From assembly GCA_028290085.1 (NCBI GenBank), contig JAQGKN010000434.1, positions 1 to 6,161 on the forward strand: 6,161 nt of DNA, read 5' to 3'. The stretch comes from Hyphomicrobiales bacterium (GTDB lineage: Bacteria; Pseudomonadota; Alphaproteobacteria; Rhizobiales; Beijerinckiaceae). This document shows positions 1 to 5,535 of the stretch, one piece after another (positions within the stretch are counted from its first letter, which is position 1; each line of letters begins with the position of its first letter). Under the pieces are notes generated by a model. It was given only the letters and a program-made list of their open reading frames with translations, searched no databases and was not told the origin of the DNA. Position numbers and translations under genes: made by a program.

Positions 1-822
1 CCATGGCACGTTGCGGAACTCCTGCTCGCCCTCGTGCCAGAACAAGGAATAGCCGGTGCCTGTCACAGCAAACACGTGCATGCCGTCGCCGTGACGATGG
101 CCCTTCTTGTAGCGCCCGGCTGGTATCTCCGACATATGCGTGTGCATCGTGCCGTCCGCCAGCACGAAGGCGATGTTGGAAGATCCCGCGCCGCGCGCCT
201 CCCAGGCCTTCAATTCGAAGTTGGTGAGATCGGGAACGAAATTCGTTTCCCACAAATGGCTGCCGGGGCGGATGCTCGTGAAATCACCATCGCCTGTCGA
301 GTGTTTGTCCGGCCCCATGCGCTCGGCAAACACGTAATCATTGGCGAAGATGAAATCCGCATTGTGGAACAGGTTCATCACAACGGGCATGTCATGCGTC
401 GAGGCAAGCAGCGCACGGTCGCGGCCAGAGGCGTTGAAATGCTGGTATCGTGTGTTCAGCGGCAGCGCGAAGAGACTCTTCGGCCCCCACTCGAATGAAT
501 GCTTGCGTCCATCCGCAGCCTCGATCGTGGTCGAGCCGTGACCTTCGAGAACGTAGACCACTTCTTCGAAGAGATGTTTCTGCGGCGACGTGCGTCCGCC
601 CGGCACGAGCTCCAGCGCGAAGGTCGCGCAGAAATCGCCGCGCCCCTTCGCATGGATGAAGGCGCCACGCGCATCGAAACGGTCCCAGCGCGTCGTCTCG
701 ACGGCGATGATATCGATGCCGAAATCCTCGTATGTCGGGATGCCTTCGCCCTTCGTCCATTCGAGATAAGGGTCGAGCAAGAAGCGGCGGTCGTAATCGG
801 TGTCGAGCGTCAGCTGTGCCAA
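1..822 (-). CDS. Bicupin (cupin domain-containing) protein, partial at its C-terminus
   Basis: An uninterrupted minus-strand frame enters from the left edge and gives 274 residues from a TTG start at 822. The start is chosen because an AGGA Shine-Dalgarno sits 7 nt upstream, and because the frame further upstream (nearest ATG about 34 codons earlier, inside the SDR gene) reads as Arg/Pro-rich shadow. Two cupin barrels are visible. In the first, the metal site looks like Gln81, His83, Glu87 and His128, with Gln in place of the first His of the usual HxH. In the second, GRYKKGHRH (residues 236-244) gives His242 and His244, then His249 where the family motif normally has Glu; the last ligand lies beyond the window. 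Bicupins include metal-dependent ring-cleaving dioxygenases such as gentisate 1,2-dioxygenase, and also non-dioxygenases, so the reaction is unknown. It follows the SDR by 10 nt and is very likely cotranscribed and translationally coupled with it. The cupin call is firm; an oxygenase function is inference. Confidence 0.85.
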   Translation of the reverse strand, partial: MAQLTLDTDYDRRFLLDPYLEWTKGEGIPTYEDFGIDIIAVETTRWDRFDARGAFIHAKGRGDFCATFALELVPGGRTSPQKHLFEEVVYVLEGHGSTTIEAADGRKHSFEWGPKSLFALPLNTRYQHFNASGRDRALLASTHDMPVVMNLFHNADFIFANDYVFAERMGPDKHSTGDGDFTSIRPGSHLWETNFVPDLTNFELKAWEARGAGSSNIAFVLADGTMHTHMSEIPAGRYKKGHRHGDGMHVFAVTGTGYSLFWHEGEQEFRNVPW

Positions 823-834
823 TTTATCGTCCTC
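820..834 (-). promoter_or_regulatory. Ribosome binding site and TTG start of the cupin gene
   Basis: On the minus strand GAGGA (830-834) overlaps the TGA stop of the SDR gene (833-835) and lies 7 nt before a TTG at 820-822. This spacing decides the start, since no ATG occurs in a plausible place. The stop/SD overlap suggests coupling of cupin translation to termination of the SDR. Confidence 0.6.
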
Positions 835-1651
835 AAACTGGTGCGCGAAGCACAGGGGCCTCGCGGGCTTTGTCGGCGGCCTGCGCGAACGGCATGCTCG
901 CATCCCATCCCGTCGCAACGAAGCGTTGGCCGCTCACGCCCTCGGAGAGATGCGACGCAAGCCAGATCGCGGGTGCATCCATGATGTCGACCGGCAGCAG
1001 GCGGCCGCGCGGTGACTGGCGGTTGGGATCGTCGTCGGTTTTGACCATGCCGCCGGGCAGCAGGGAATTGCAGGTGACGCCCGTGCCTTCGAGATCCTGC
1101 GCCCAGATCATCGTCGCAGCCTCGAGCGCGGCCTTGCTGACGCCATAGGGCGAATTGTGCCGGCGCTGCATCGTGTCGAGGCTGGTGCTGATGTTGAGAA
1201 TGCGCCCGAAGCCGCGCGCGATCATTTGCGGCACCAGCACATGCGAAATCAGGAACGTGCCATTGACGTTGATCTCGATGGCCTCGCGCCAGATGTCGGG
1301 ATCGGTTTCCCAGAGCGGCAACGAATTGCCGTTGACAGGCAAGCCAGGTCCGCGCTGCGGCCGACGCGCGTTGTTGACGAGTACGTCGATCTTCCCGAAG
1401 CGCTCCAGCGACTGCGCGTGCAGTCGGTCGCAATCGGCGCGTTGCGTGATATCGGTGACGATGGCGAGCGTGCAGTCGCGCCCGGTTTCATGCGCGATCT
1501 CAGCTGCAGCTTGCGACAGCATGTCGCTTTCGGGCGATGCGAGAACAACATTCGCGCCAGCGCGGGCGAACGCCCCCGCCATGGAACGTCCGAGTCCGCG
1601 GCTTGCGCCCGTCACAACGATGGTCAGCCCATCGAGCGCAATGGCCGTCAT
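833..1651 (-). CDS. Short-chain dehydrogenase/reductase (SDR) family oxidoreductase
   Basis: A complete classical SDR of 272 residues, the usual size plus a short tail. The Rossmann cofactor motif TGASRGLG lies at residues 14-21. Asp67 in VTDIT sits where SDRs contact the adenine ring. NNAR at 93-96 replaces the usual NNAG, and Asn128 is in INVNGTF. The active site has Tyr169 and Lys173 (YGVSK), with Ser155 or Ser157 in NISTS as the candidate catalytic serine. PGG at 199-201 matches the PG motif after beta-strand 6. The enzyme should be a soluble cytoplasmic NAD(P)-dependent alcohol/ketone or dihydrodiol oxidoreductase; the substrate cannot be deduced. The start is fixed by a strong GGGAGGA site. 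It is the first gene of a minus-strand pair with the cupin, and is transcribed divergently from the maleate isomerase-like gene. Many SDRs work with ring-cleaving enzymes, but a 3-oxoacyl-ACP reductase-like annotation would be an over-call. Confidence 0.93.
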   Translation of the reverse strand: MTAIALDGLTIVVTGASRGLGRSMAGAFARAGANVVLASPESDMLSQAAAEIAHETGRDCTLAIVTDITQRADCDRLHAQSLERFGKIDVLVNNARRPQRGPGLPVNGNSLPLWETDPDIWREAIEINVNGTFLISHVLVPQMIARGFGRILNISTSLDTMQRRHNSPYGVSKAALEAATMIWAQDLEGTGVTCNSLLPGGMVKTDDDPNRQSPRGRLLPVDIMDAPAIWLASHLSEGVSGQRFVATGWDASMPFAQAADKAREAPVLRAPV

Positions 1652-1655
1652 ATAA

Positions 1656-1662
1656 TCCTCCC
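1656..1662 (-). promoter_or_regulatory. Strong ribosome binding site of the SDR gene
   Basis: The minus strand reads GGGAGGA, with GGAGG placed 5 nt before the ATG at 1651. It resembles the sites of the racemase-like and flavin monooxygenase genes, which have AGGGAGGG and GAGGGAGG. Confidence 0.8.
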
Positions 1663-1722
1663 TATCCCGGCGTTTTTTGTCACGCCGCGCTGACGCGCAG
1701 GCCTGAACCGGTGTCGTCAGAC

Positions 1723-1750
1723 TTTAGACTCAGCCGCCCCCGAGGGTCAA
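1723..1750 (-). promoter_or_regulatory. Candidate sigma-70 promoter for the SDR-cupin operon
   Basis: On the minus strand TTGACC (1745-1750, 5 of 6 matches to TTGACA) is followed after 16 bp by TCTAAA (1723-1728, 4 of 6 to TATAAT). This leaves a leader of roughly 65 nt before the SDR start. It is the best pair I can find in the divergent region, judged by eye. Confidence 0.4.
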
Positions 1751-1756
1751 TCGCGC

Positions 1757-1786
1757 TTGCACGCGCGCGCCGCTTCGCACTACATT
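1757..1786 (+). promoter_or_regulatory. Weak candidate promoter for the maleate isomerase-like gene
   Basis: TTGCAC (1757-1762) and TACATT (1781-1786) are separated by 18 bp, about 45 nt before the ATG. The -35 match is poor (3 of 6) and the -10 is 4 of 6. If real, it lies back-to-back with the SDR promoter and may need an activator. The rest of the 180-bp region 1652-1831 holds no gene that I can see. Confidence 0.25.
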
Positions 1787-1817
1787 CCCGGCACAATCAA
1801 CCAAGAACAAGTTTGCT

Positions 1818-1825
1818 AGGGAGGG
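1818..1825 (+). promoter_or_regulatory. Strong ribosome binding site of the racemase-superfamily gene
   Basis: AGGGAGGG ends 6 nt before the ATG at 1832 and fixes that start. Confidence 0.8.
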
Positions 1826-1831
1826 ATCGCC

Positions 1832-2542
1832 ATGGTCCAGCGCGTCGGACTCATCATCCCATCCTCGAACCGCATGGTCGAGGAGGAAATGGTTCACTTC
1901 TATCCGAAAGGCGTCGTCGCCCACGTCACGCGGTTGCGCATGACTGGCCCGCACAAGAAGCCGCTCAACGACATTCTGGGCCAGATCCAGACAGCAGCAG
2001 CAGCCCTCGTCGATGCCAAATGCGATGTCGTGACTTTCCATTGCACCGTCACGTCCATGTCGGATGGCCCAGAGGGTGAGACCCGGATTCTGGACGCATT
2101 GAAGGCCGCGGGCGCGCCATGCTTTGCCACTACCTCGACCGCCGTGCGCGCGGCGCTCGACGCTTGCGGCGCCAAACGCATCGCGCTCGTCACCCCCTAT
2201 GATTCCCACAAGACTGACGAGGAAATCGAGTTCCTGTCACATGCGGGCTACCAAGTTGTCGCGGCGAAGGGCTACGACCTGAAGAACAGCGATGCCTATT
2301 GCGCAACGCCCTCGAGTGTCTGGCGCGATCGCGTTCTCGAGGCAGCACGTCCCGATGTGGATGCCTATTTCCTCAGCTGCGCGAACATTCAGGGCATCGG
2401 CGAGATTGCCGGGCTGGAAGCAAAGCTCGGCAAGCCCGTGCTGACCAGCAATCAGGTTGTCGTGTGGGACGCGCTGCGCCAGCTCGGCCACTCCGCGCGC
2501 AGCGACATGCCAGGCTCACTATTCGGCAGGCACGCCGCCTGA
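1832..2542 (+). CDS. Asp/Glu racemase-superfamily enzyme, maleate cis-trans isomerase-like
   Basis: A complete protein of 236 residues, about the length of maleate isomerase and arylmalonate decarboxylase. The N-terminus GLIIPSSNRMVEEEM is typical of this group. Two cysteines sit in the pseudo-symmetric active-site positions: Cys71 in FHCTVTSM and Cys183 in FLSCANIQ. Asn13 (PSSN), Tyr123 (TPY) and Asn152 also fall at the order and spacing that I recall for the conserved Asn, Cys, Tyr, Asn and Cys of characterised maleate isomerases. Having both cysteines argues against arylmalonate decarboxylase, which keeps only one. Maleate isomerase turns maleate into fumarate through a covalent cysteine adduct, without cofactor, in the last steps of nicotinate-type degradation. 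Ala184 replaces the Thr or Ser common after the second Cys, so the substrate may differ. It could also be a racemase of a small acid or hydantoin. It is divergent from the SDR, and its 3' end overlaps the IclR gene by 24 bp on the opposite strand. Confidence 0.85.
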   Translation: MVQRVGLIIPSSNRMVEEEMVHFYPKGVVAHVTRLRMTGPHKKPLNDILGQIQTAAAALVDAKCDVVTFHCTVTSMSDGPEGETRILDALKAAGAPCFATTSTAVRAALDACGAKRIALVTPYDSHKTDEEIEFLSHAGYQVVAAKGYDLKNSDAYCATPSSVWRDRVLEAARPDVDAYFLSCANIQGIGEIAGLEAKLGKPVLTSNQVVVWDALRQLGHSARSDMPGSLFGRHAA

Positions 2543-3256
2543 AGCCGTCTCGCGTGCGAACAGGCCGGGGTCTCCACTCAGGCCTGTCGTCATGCGCTGC
2601 GCCGCTCCCAGAATGTCGCGCGTCATCGCCTCGATCCGCGCGGCATCGAAGCGATGGGCCGGCCCGCTGAGCGCCAGCGCGCCCGCCACGCCCTGAGCAT
2701 CGAAAACCGGTGCGCAGACACTCGCCACCTCGGGCGTGATCTCCGCGATGGAAACATCAACGACGGTTCGGCGGATTTCTACAAAACGCGACTCATGCGG
2801 CTGCGTGAAGGCGAGAATCACGCGGCCCGCCGCACCCTTGTCCATGGGCAGAATGCTGCCCGGCCGCAGATTGTCCCGCACCATGCGGGGCGAATCGACA
2901 CGGTAGAGGCAGACGCGAAAATCGCCCTGCCGCACCATGAACGAAGCGCTTTCGCCCGTGGTCGACGCAAGTTCGCGCAACAGCGGCTGCACGACATCCG
3001 CCGGAGAAAGCATGGACTGGAAGATCGCACCGAGCTGCAGGGGCTTGGGCCCGATTGCAAATGTGCCGTCGTCGCGCTTTTGAAGGTAGCCGTGCTTCTC
3101 CAGCGTCGCTGCGAGCCGCAGGATCGTGCTCTTGCTCAAAGTCGAGCGTCGCGCCAGTTCGGCAAGCGACAGCGGCTCATCTCCCATGCGGAAGGCTTCG
3201 AGCAACGACAGCGCACGGTCCACGGCTGCGACCGATTTCTCCACGTCCTCGATCAC
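2519..3256 (-). CDS. IclR-family transcriptional regulator
   Basis: 245 residues, the normal size for the family. The N-terminal winged helix-turn-helix spans about residues 8-68, with the helix pair in LSLAELARRSTLSKSTILRL (29-48) and the wing around DDGTFAIG. The C-terminal IclR effector-binding domain follows from about 80, with the family hallmarks GAAGRVILAF (141-150) and VCAPVFDAQGVAGALALSGP (180-199). The start is GTG at 3256. An in-frame TAG lies about 17 codons upstream and no in-frame ATG intervenes; the ATG 17 nt upstream is out of frame. A second GTG four codons in is a possible alternative. IclR proteins bind short inverted repeats as dimers or tetramers, and usually control adjacent catabolic genes in response to a small aromatic or organic acid. 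The protein is divergent from the flavin monooxygenase, with a suitable palindrome between them. It is the probable local regulator, as repressor or activator, and perhaps autoregulated. Confidence 0.93.
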   Translation of the reverse strand: MIEDVEKSVAAVDRALSLLEAFRMGDEPLSLAELARRSTLSKSTILRLAATLEKHGYLQKRDDGTFAIGPKPLQLGAIFQSMLSPADVVQPLLRELASTTGESASFMVRQGDFRVCLYRVDSPRMVRDNLRPGSILPMDKGAAGRVILAFTQPHESRFVEIRRTVVDVSIAEITPEVASVCAPVFDAQGVAGALALSGPAHRFDAARIEAMTRDILGAAQRMTTGLSGDPGLFARETASGGVPAE

Positions 3257-3275
3257 GAACCCCGCCTTCGCATGC

Positions 3276-3305
3276 TTGACACCCGTCTGCCACGCTGCCT
3301 ACTCT
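3276..3305 (+). promoter_or_regulatory. Promoter of the flavin monooxygenase gene
   Basis: A perfect TTGACA (3276-3281) is followed after 18 bp by TACTCT (3300-3305), a weak -10 with 3 of 6 matches. Transcription would begin near 3312, at the edge of the palindrome described next, which would suit repression. Confidence 0.5.
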
Positions 3306-3310
3306 ATCAG

Positions 3311-3331
3311 AAATGGAACGGTATTCCATTT
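3311..3331 (+). promoter_or_regulatory. 21-bp inverted repeat, candidate IclR-type operator
   Basis: Two perfect 8-bp arms, AAATGGAA (3311-3318) and TTCCATTT (3324-3331), flank a 5-bp centre CGGTA. An A/T-flanked TGGAA...TTCCA dyad of this size resembles known IclR/KdgR-type sites. It lies in the 110-bp space between the IclR gene and the monooxygenase, just downstream of the candidate -10 and about 55 bp upstream of the regulator's own start. It is well placed to control both genes. Binding is inferred from position and shape. Confidence 0.6.
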
Positions 3332-3353
3332 TTAAGAAAGAACAAGTCCAGCC

Positions 3354-3361
3354 GAGGGAGG
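3354..3361 (+). promoter_or_regulatory. Strong ribosome binding site deciding the monooxygenase start
   Basis: GAGGGAGG ends 5 nt before the ATG at 3367. An in-frame ATG at 3313 lies inside the palindrome and has no such site, so 3367 is preferred. Confidence 0.8.
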
Positions 3362-3366
3362 CGACC

Positions 3367-4494
3367 ATGAGCGACCGCAACGCGACAATGCAGAACCGCA
3401 CCGCGATGTACAACGACAATGCCCTGAAGATCGGCCTCTTCGGCGCCAATTGCTCCTCAGGCCGCGCCGTCACTACCGTTCCCGAGCGCTGGTCCGGAAG
3501 CTGGAAAGACTGCCTCGCGCTGGCCAAAGCCGCAGACGAAGCCGGCATCGATTTCATGCTGCCCATCGGCCGCTGGAAGGGCTATGGCGGCGACACCGAT
3601 TATCAGGGTGCGACGCTGGAAACGGTGACATGGGCGAGCGGCCTTCTTGCTGCCACCAAACGCATCAGCGTGTTCGGCACGGTGCATGCGCCGCTGTTTC
3701 ACCCGCTGATCGCGTCCAAGGAATTCGTCACCGCCGATCACATCGGTGAGGGCCGCTTCGGGCTCAATGTCGTTTGCGGCTGGAACGAGGGCGAGTTCGA
3801 AATGTTCGGCGTCGAGCAGCGCAATCACGAGCGCCGCTACGATTACGCGCAGGAATGGATCGAGATCGTCAAGCGCGCCTGGTCGCCGGAAAACGACTTC
3901 GACTTCAAGGGCGAGTTCTTCGACCTCAAGGGTGTGCGCACCAAGCCCAAGCCCTACGGCGACACACGCCCGATGATCATGAATGCGGGCTCGTCCCCAG
4001 CAGGCCGCTCCTTCGCGCTGCGCAATTGCGACGGATTCTTCACGGCGGCATCGCGCGTTTCGCTGGAGGAGACTTCGCAAAAGGTGCAAGGCATCAAGGC
4101 ACAGGCAGCCGAATACGGCCGTGAGATCGACGTGTTCACGGTAGGCGTCGTCACGCTGCGCAAGACCATGAAGGAAGCGCAGGACTATTATCGCTACTCA
4201 GTGATCGACGGCGCGGACTGGAACGCCGTGCGCGACATTCTCGCGCTGAAGAACATCTCGCCTGAAACCGTCGGACAGGAAGAATACGACACCAAGCGCA
4301 CGCAATATGCGAACGGTATGGGCGGTGCACCCATTATCGGCGACCCCGATACGGTGGCTGAAATGCTTGCAGGCCTCAGCCGCGCGGGGCTTCGCGGCAT
4401 CGGCATTTCCATGGTCAATTACGGCGCTGAATTGCCGCTCTTCGTCGAGGAAGTCCTGCCCCGCCTGAAGAAGATGGGCGTGCGCGCAATCTGA
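3367..4494 (+). CDS. LLM-class flavin-dependent monooxygenase, RutA/SfnG/SsuD-like
   Basis: 375 residues from the ATG at 3367, forming a luciferase-like TIM barrel. Family landmarks are KIGLFGANCSSG near the N-terminus (21-32), FMLPIGRWKGYGGDTDYQGA (63-82), a hydrophobic strand SVFGTVHAPLFHP (101-113), the flavin-site signature GRFGLNVVCGWNEGEFEMFG (129-148) with ERRYDYAQEW after it, and NAGSSPAGRSFA (206-217), the usual FMN phosphate-binding segment. The overall pattern resembles pyrimidine oxygenase RutA and dimethylsulfone monooxygenase SfnG, with alkanesulfonate monooxygenase SsuD more distant. Such enzymes use FMNH2 from a separate reductase and O2 to open uracil or cleave C-S bonds. No flavin reductase is visible here, so it must be supplied from elsewhere. 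An ABC receptor of the SsuA/TauA type nearby would suit a sulfur substrate; the isomerase and cupin would suit ring cleavage. The gene is divergent from the IclR regulator, and its stop abuts the stop of the TctC-like gene. Confidence 0.92.
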   Translation: MSDRNATMQNRTAMYNDNALKIGLFGANCSSGRAVTTVPERWSGSWKDCLALAKAADEAGIDFMLPIGRWKGYGGDTDYQGATLETVTWASGLLAATKRISVFGTVHAPLFHPLIASKEFVTADHIGEGRFGLNVVCGWNEGEFEMFGVEQRNHERRYDYAQEWIEIVKRAWSPENDFDFKGEFFDLKGVRTKPKPYGDTRPMIMNAGSSPAGRSFALRNCDGFFTAASRVSLEETSQKVQGIKAQAAEYGREIDVFTVGVVTLRKTMKEAQDYYRYSVIDGADWNAVRDILALKNISPETVGQEEYDTKRTQYANGMGGAPIIGDPDTVAEMLAGLSRAGLRGIGISMVNYGAELPLFVEEVLPRLKKMGVRAI

Positions 4495-5535
4495 TCACGG
4501 CCCGCTCGCGCCCAGTGCCGTCTGGGTGCGAGCGATCACGTCGGCAGGTGTCGACAAGATCTGCCGGATCGCTGTAGCCACCTCCTCGCCGGTCATCGGA
4601 TCGATATCCACCTGCAACCGCGCGGCCTCGGCGAGAAACTCCGGGTCGCGCATTGTTGCATCAAACGCGCGGCGCAGCAGCGCGACGCGCTCGGCGGGCA
4701 CACGCGGTGGCGCAGCGAGTGGCCGGCTGATCGCTGTCGTCAGCGACAGAAAGCGCGCCACCGGTTCACGCTGGGCATCGCCCGCCACGAGATCCGTGAG
4801 CAGCGGCACGTTAGGCAGGTCAGGATCTTTCTTGAGGCCGATCTGCACGAGCGGCACGATCTTCTTGTCTCGCACAGCGTCAGCGAAGGTCGAATTGTAG
4901 CTCGGCCAGGTGTTGGTGCCGCGCCCGTCGAGTTCCCCGCGCTCCATGGCAAGATTGATCTGCGCGCCGCCCGTATAGCCCGTCACCACCTTGAAGCGCG
5001 TGCCGAGCAAGGTGTTGTAGACGCGCGGCATCTGCGCATCGGACGCGCCCGCGCCAGTGGAGCCCATCGTCGCTTCGACGCGTTTCGCATCGTCGATCGT
5101 CTTCACGGGAGACGTGTGCCAGACGGCCGTGACATTGGGCGACTGGCTGGAATTGCCAATCCAGTTCATGTCACCGAGCGAGGCCTGCAAGCCCGCCTGC
5201 CCTGTCGGCTCGAAGATCAGCAGCCCCTGCCCGACCAGCGTCAGGAAAGTCCCATCCTGCGGCGCGATGCGCGCTGCGTAATTGAACGCGGTCAGCCCGC
5301 CCGCGCCGGGCTGGTTGCTGACGATAATCGAAGGCGTGCCAGGAATGTGCCTGCCCAGATGACGCGAGATCAGCCGAAGCAGTGTGTCGTAGCCACCACC
5401 CGGCCCCGTGTGGGTCGAGAGCGTGATGGTGCGTCCCGCGTAAAAATCCTGTGCGAACACGGGCGTTGCACCCGACAGGCAGGCGCCAAGACACAGAGCG
5501 CGTAGCGTGTTTTTCAAAGCCATTCTCCGGATCAT
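4495..5535 (-). CDS. TctC/Bug-family periplasmic solute-binding protein
   Basis: 346 residues, slightly above the usual 320-330. The N-terminus has a Sec signal peptide: a basic start MIRRMALKN, a hydrophobic stretch around 11-23, and probable signal peptidase I cleavage after PVFA (residue 28). A Cys at 19 (LGAC) gives only a poor lipobox. The mature protein shows Bug-family marks: FYAGRTITL (31-39), GGGYDTLLRLISRHL (46-60), NQPGAGG (74-80), and GYTGGAQINLAMERGELDGR (186-205). Bug proteins bind carboxylates and related small acids in the periplasm, either for a TctAB permease or as sensors. No TctA or TctB is in the window, so it may be an orphan receptor. The ATG at 5535 overlaps the upstream stop as ATGA, with an AAGG site 7 nt before it. 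The ATG at 5523 is possible but has poor SD spacing. Confidence 0.92.
   Translation of the reverse strand: MIRRMALKNTLRALCLGACLSGATPVFAQDFYAGRTITLSTHTGPGGGYDTLLRLISRHLGRHIPGTPSIIVSNQPGAGGLTAFNYAARIAPQDGTFLTLVGQGLLIFEPTGQAGLQASLGDMNWIGNSSQSPNVTAVWHTSPVKTIDDAKRVEATMGSTGAGASDAQMPRVYNTLLGTRFKVVTGYTGGAQINLAMERGELDGRGTNTWPSYNSTFADAVRDKKIVPLVQIGLKKDPDLPNVPLLTDLVAGDAQREPVARFLSLTTAISRPLAAPPRVPAERVALLRRAFDATMRDPEFLAEAARLQVDIDPMTGEEVATAIRQILSTPADVIARTQTALGASGP

Noticed and set aside
34..498. Long plus-strand frame opposite the cupin gene
   Set aside because: It is the antisense shadow of the cupin frame. Its translation has no recognisable domain and no ribosome binding site.
1157..1693. Two long plus-strand frames opposite the SDR gene
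   Set aside because: They are high-GC shadows; the minus-strand frame carries all the SDR motifs.
1698..1705. 8-bp palindrome CAGGCCTG in the divergent region
   Set aside because: Short GC-rich palindromes are expected by chance in this composition, and it has no related copy nearby.
2560..2587. Hairpin with arms ACAGGCC and GGCCTGT about 18 nt after the isomerase-like stop
   Set aside because: The loop is 14 nt and no T-run follows on either strand. It lies inside the IclR coding region, so I do not call a terminator.
2654..3370. 238-codon plus-strand frame opposite the IclR gene
   Set aside because: Its translation is Arg/His-rich and without a domain, while the minus strand encodes a full IclR protein.
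3457..4089. 210-codon minus-strand frame opposite the monooxygenase
   Set aside because: It is an antisense shadow; the plus frame holds the conserved luciferase-like motifs.
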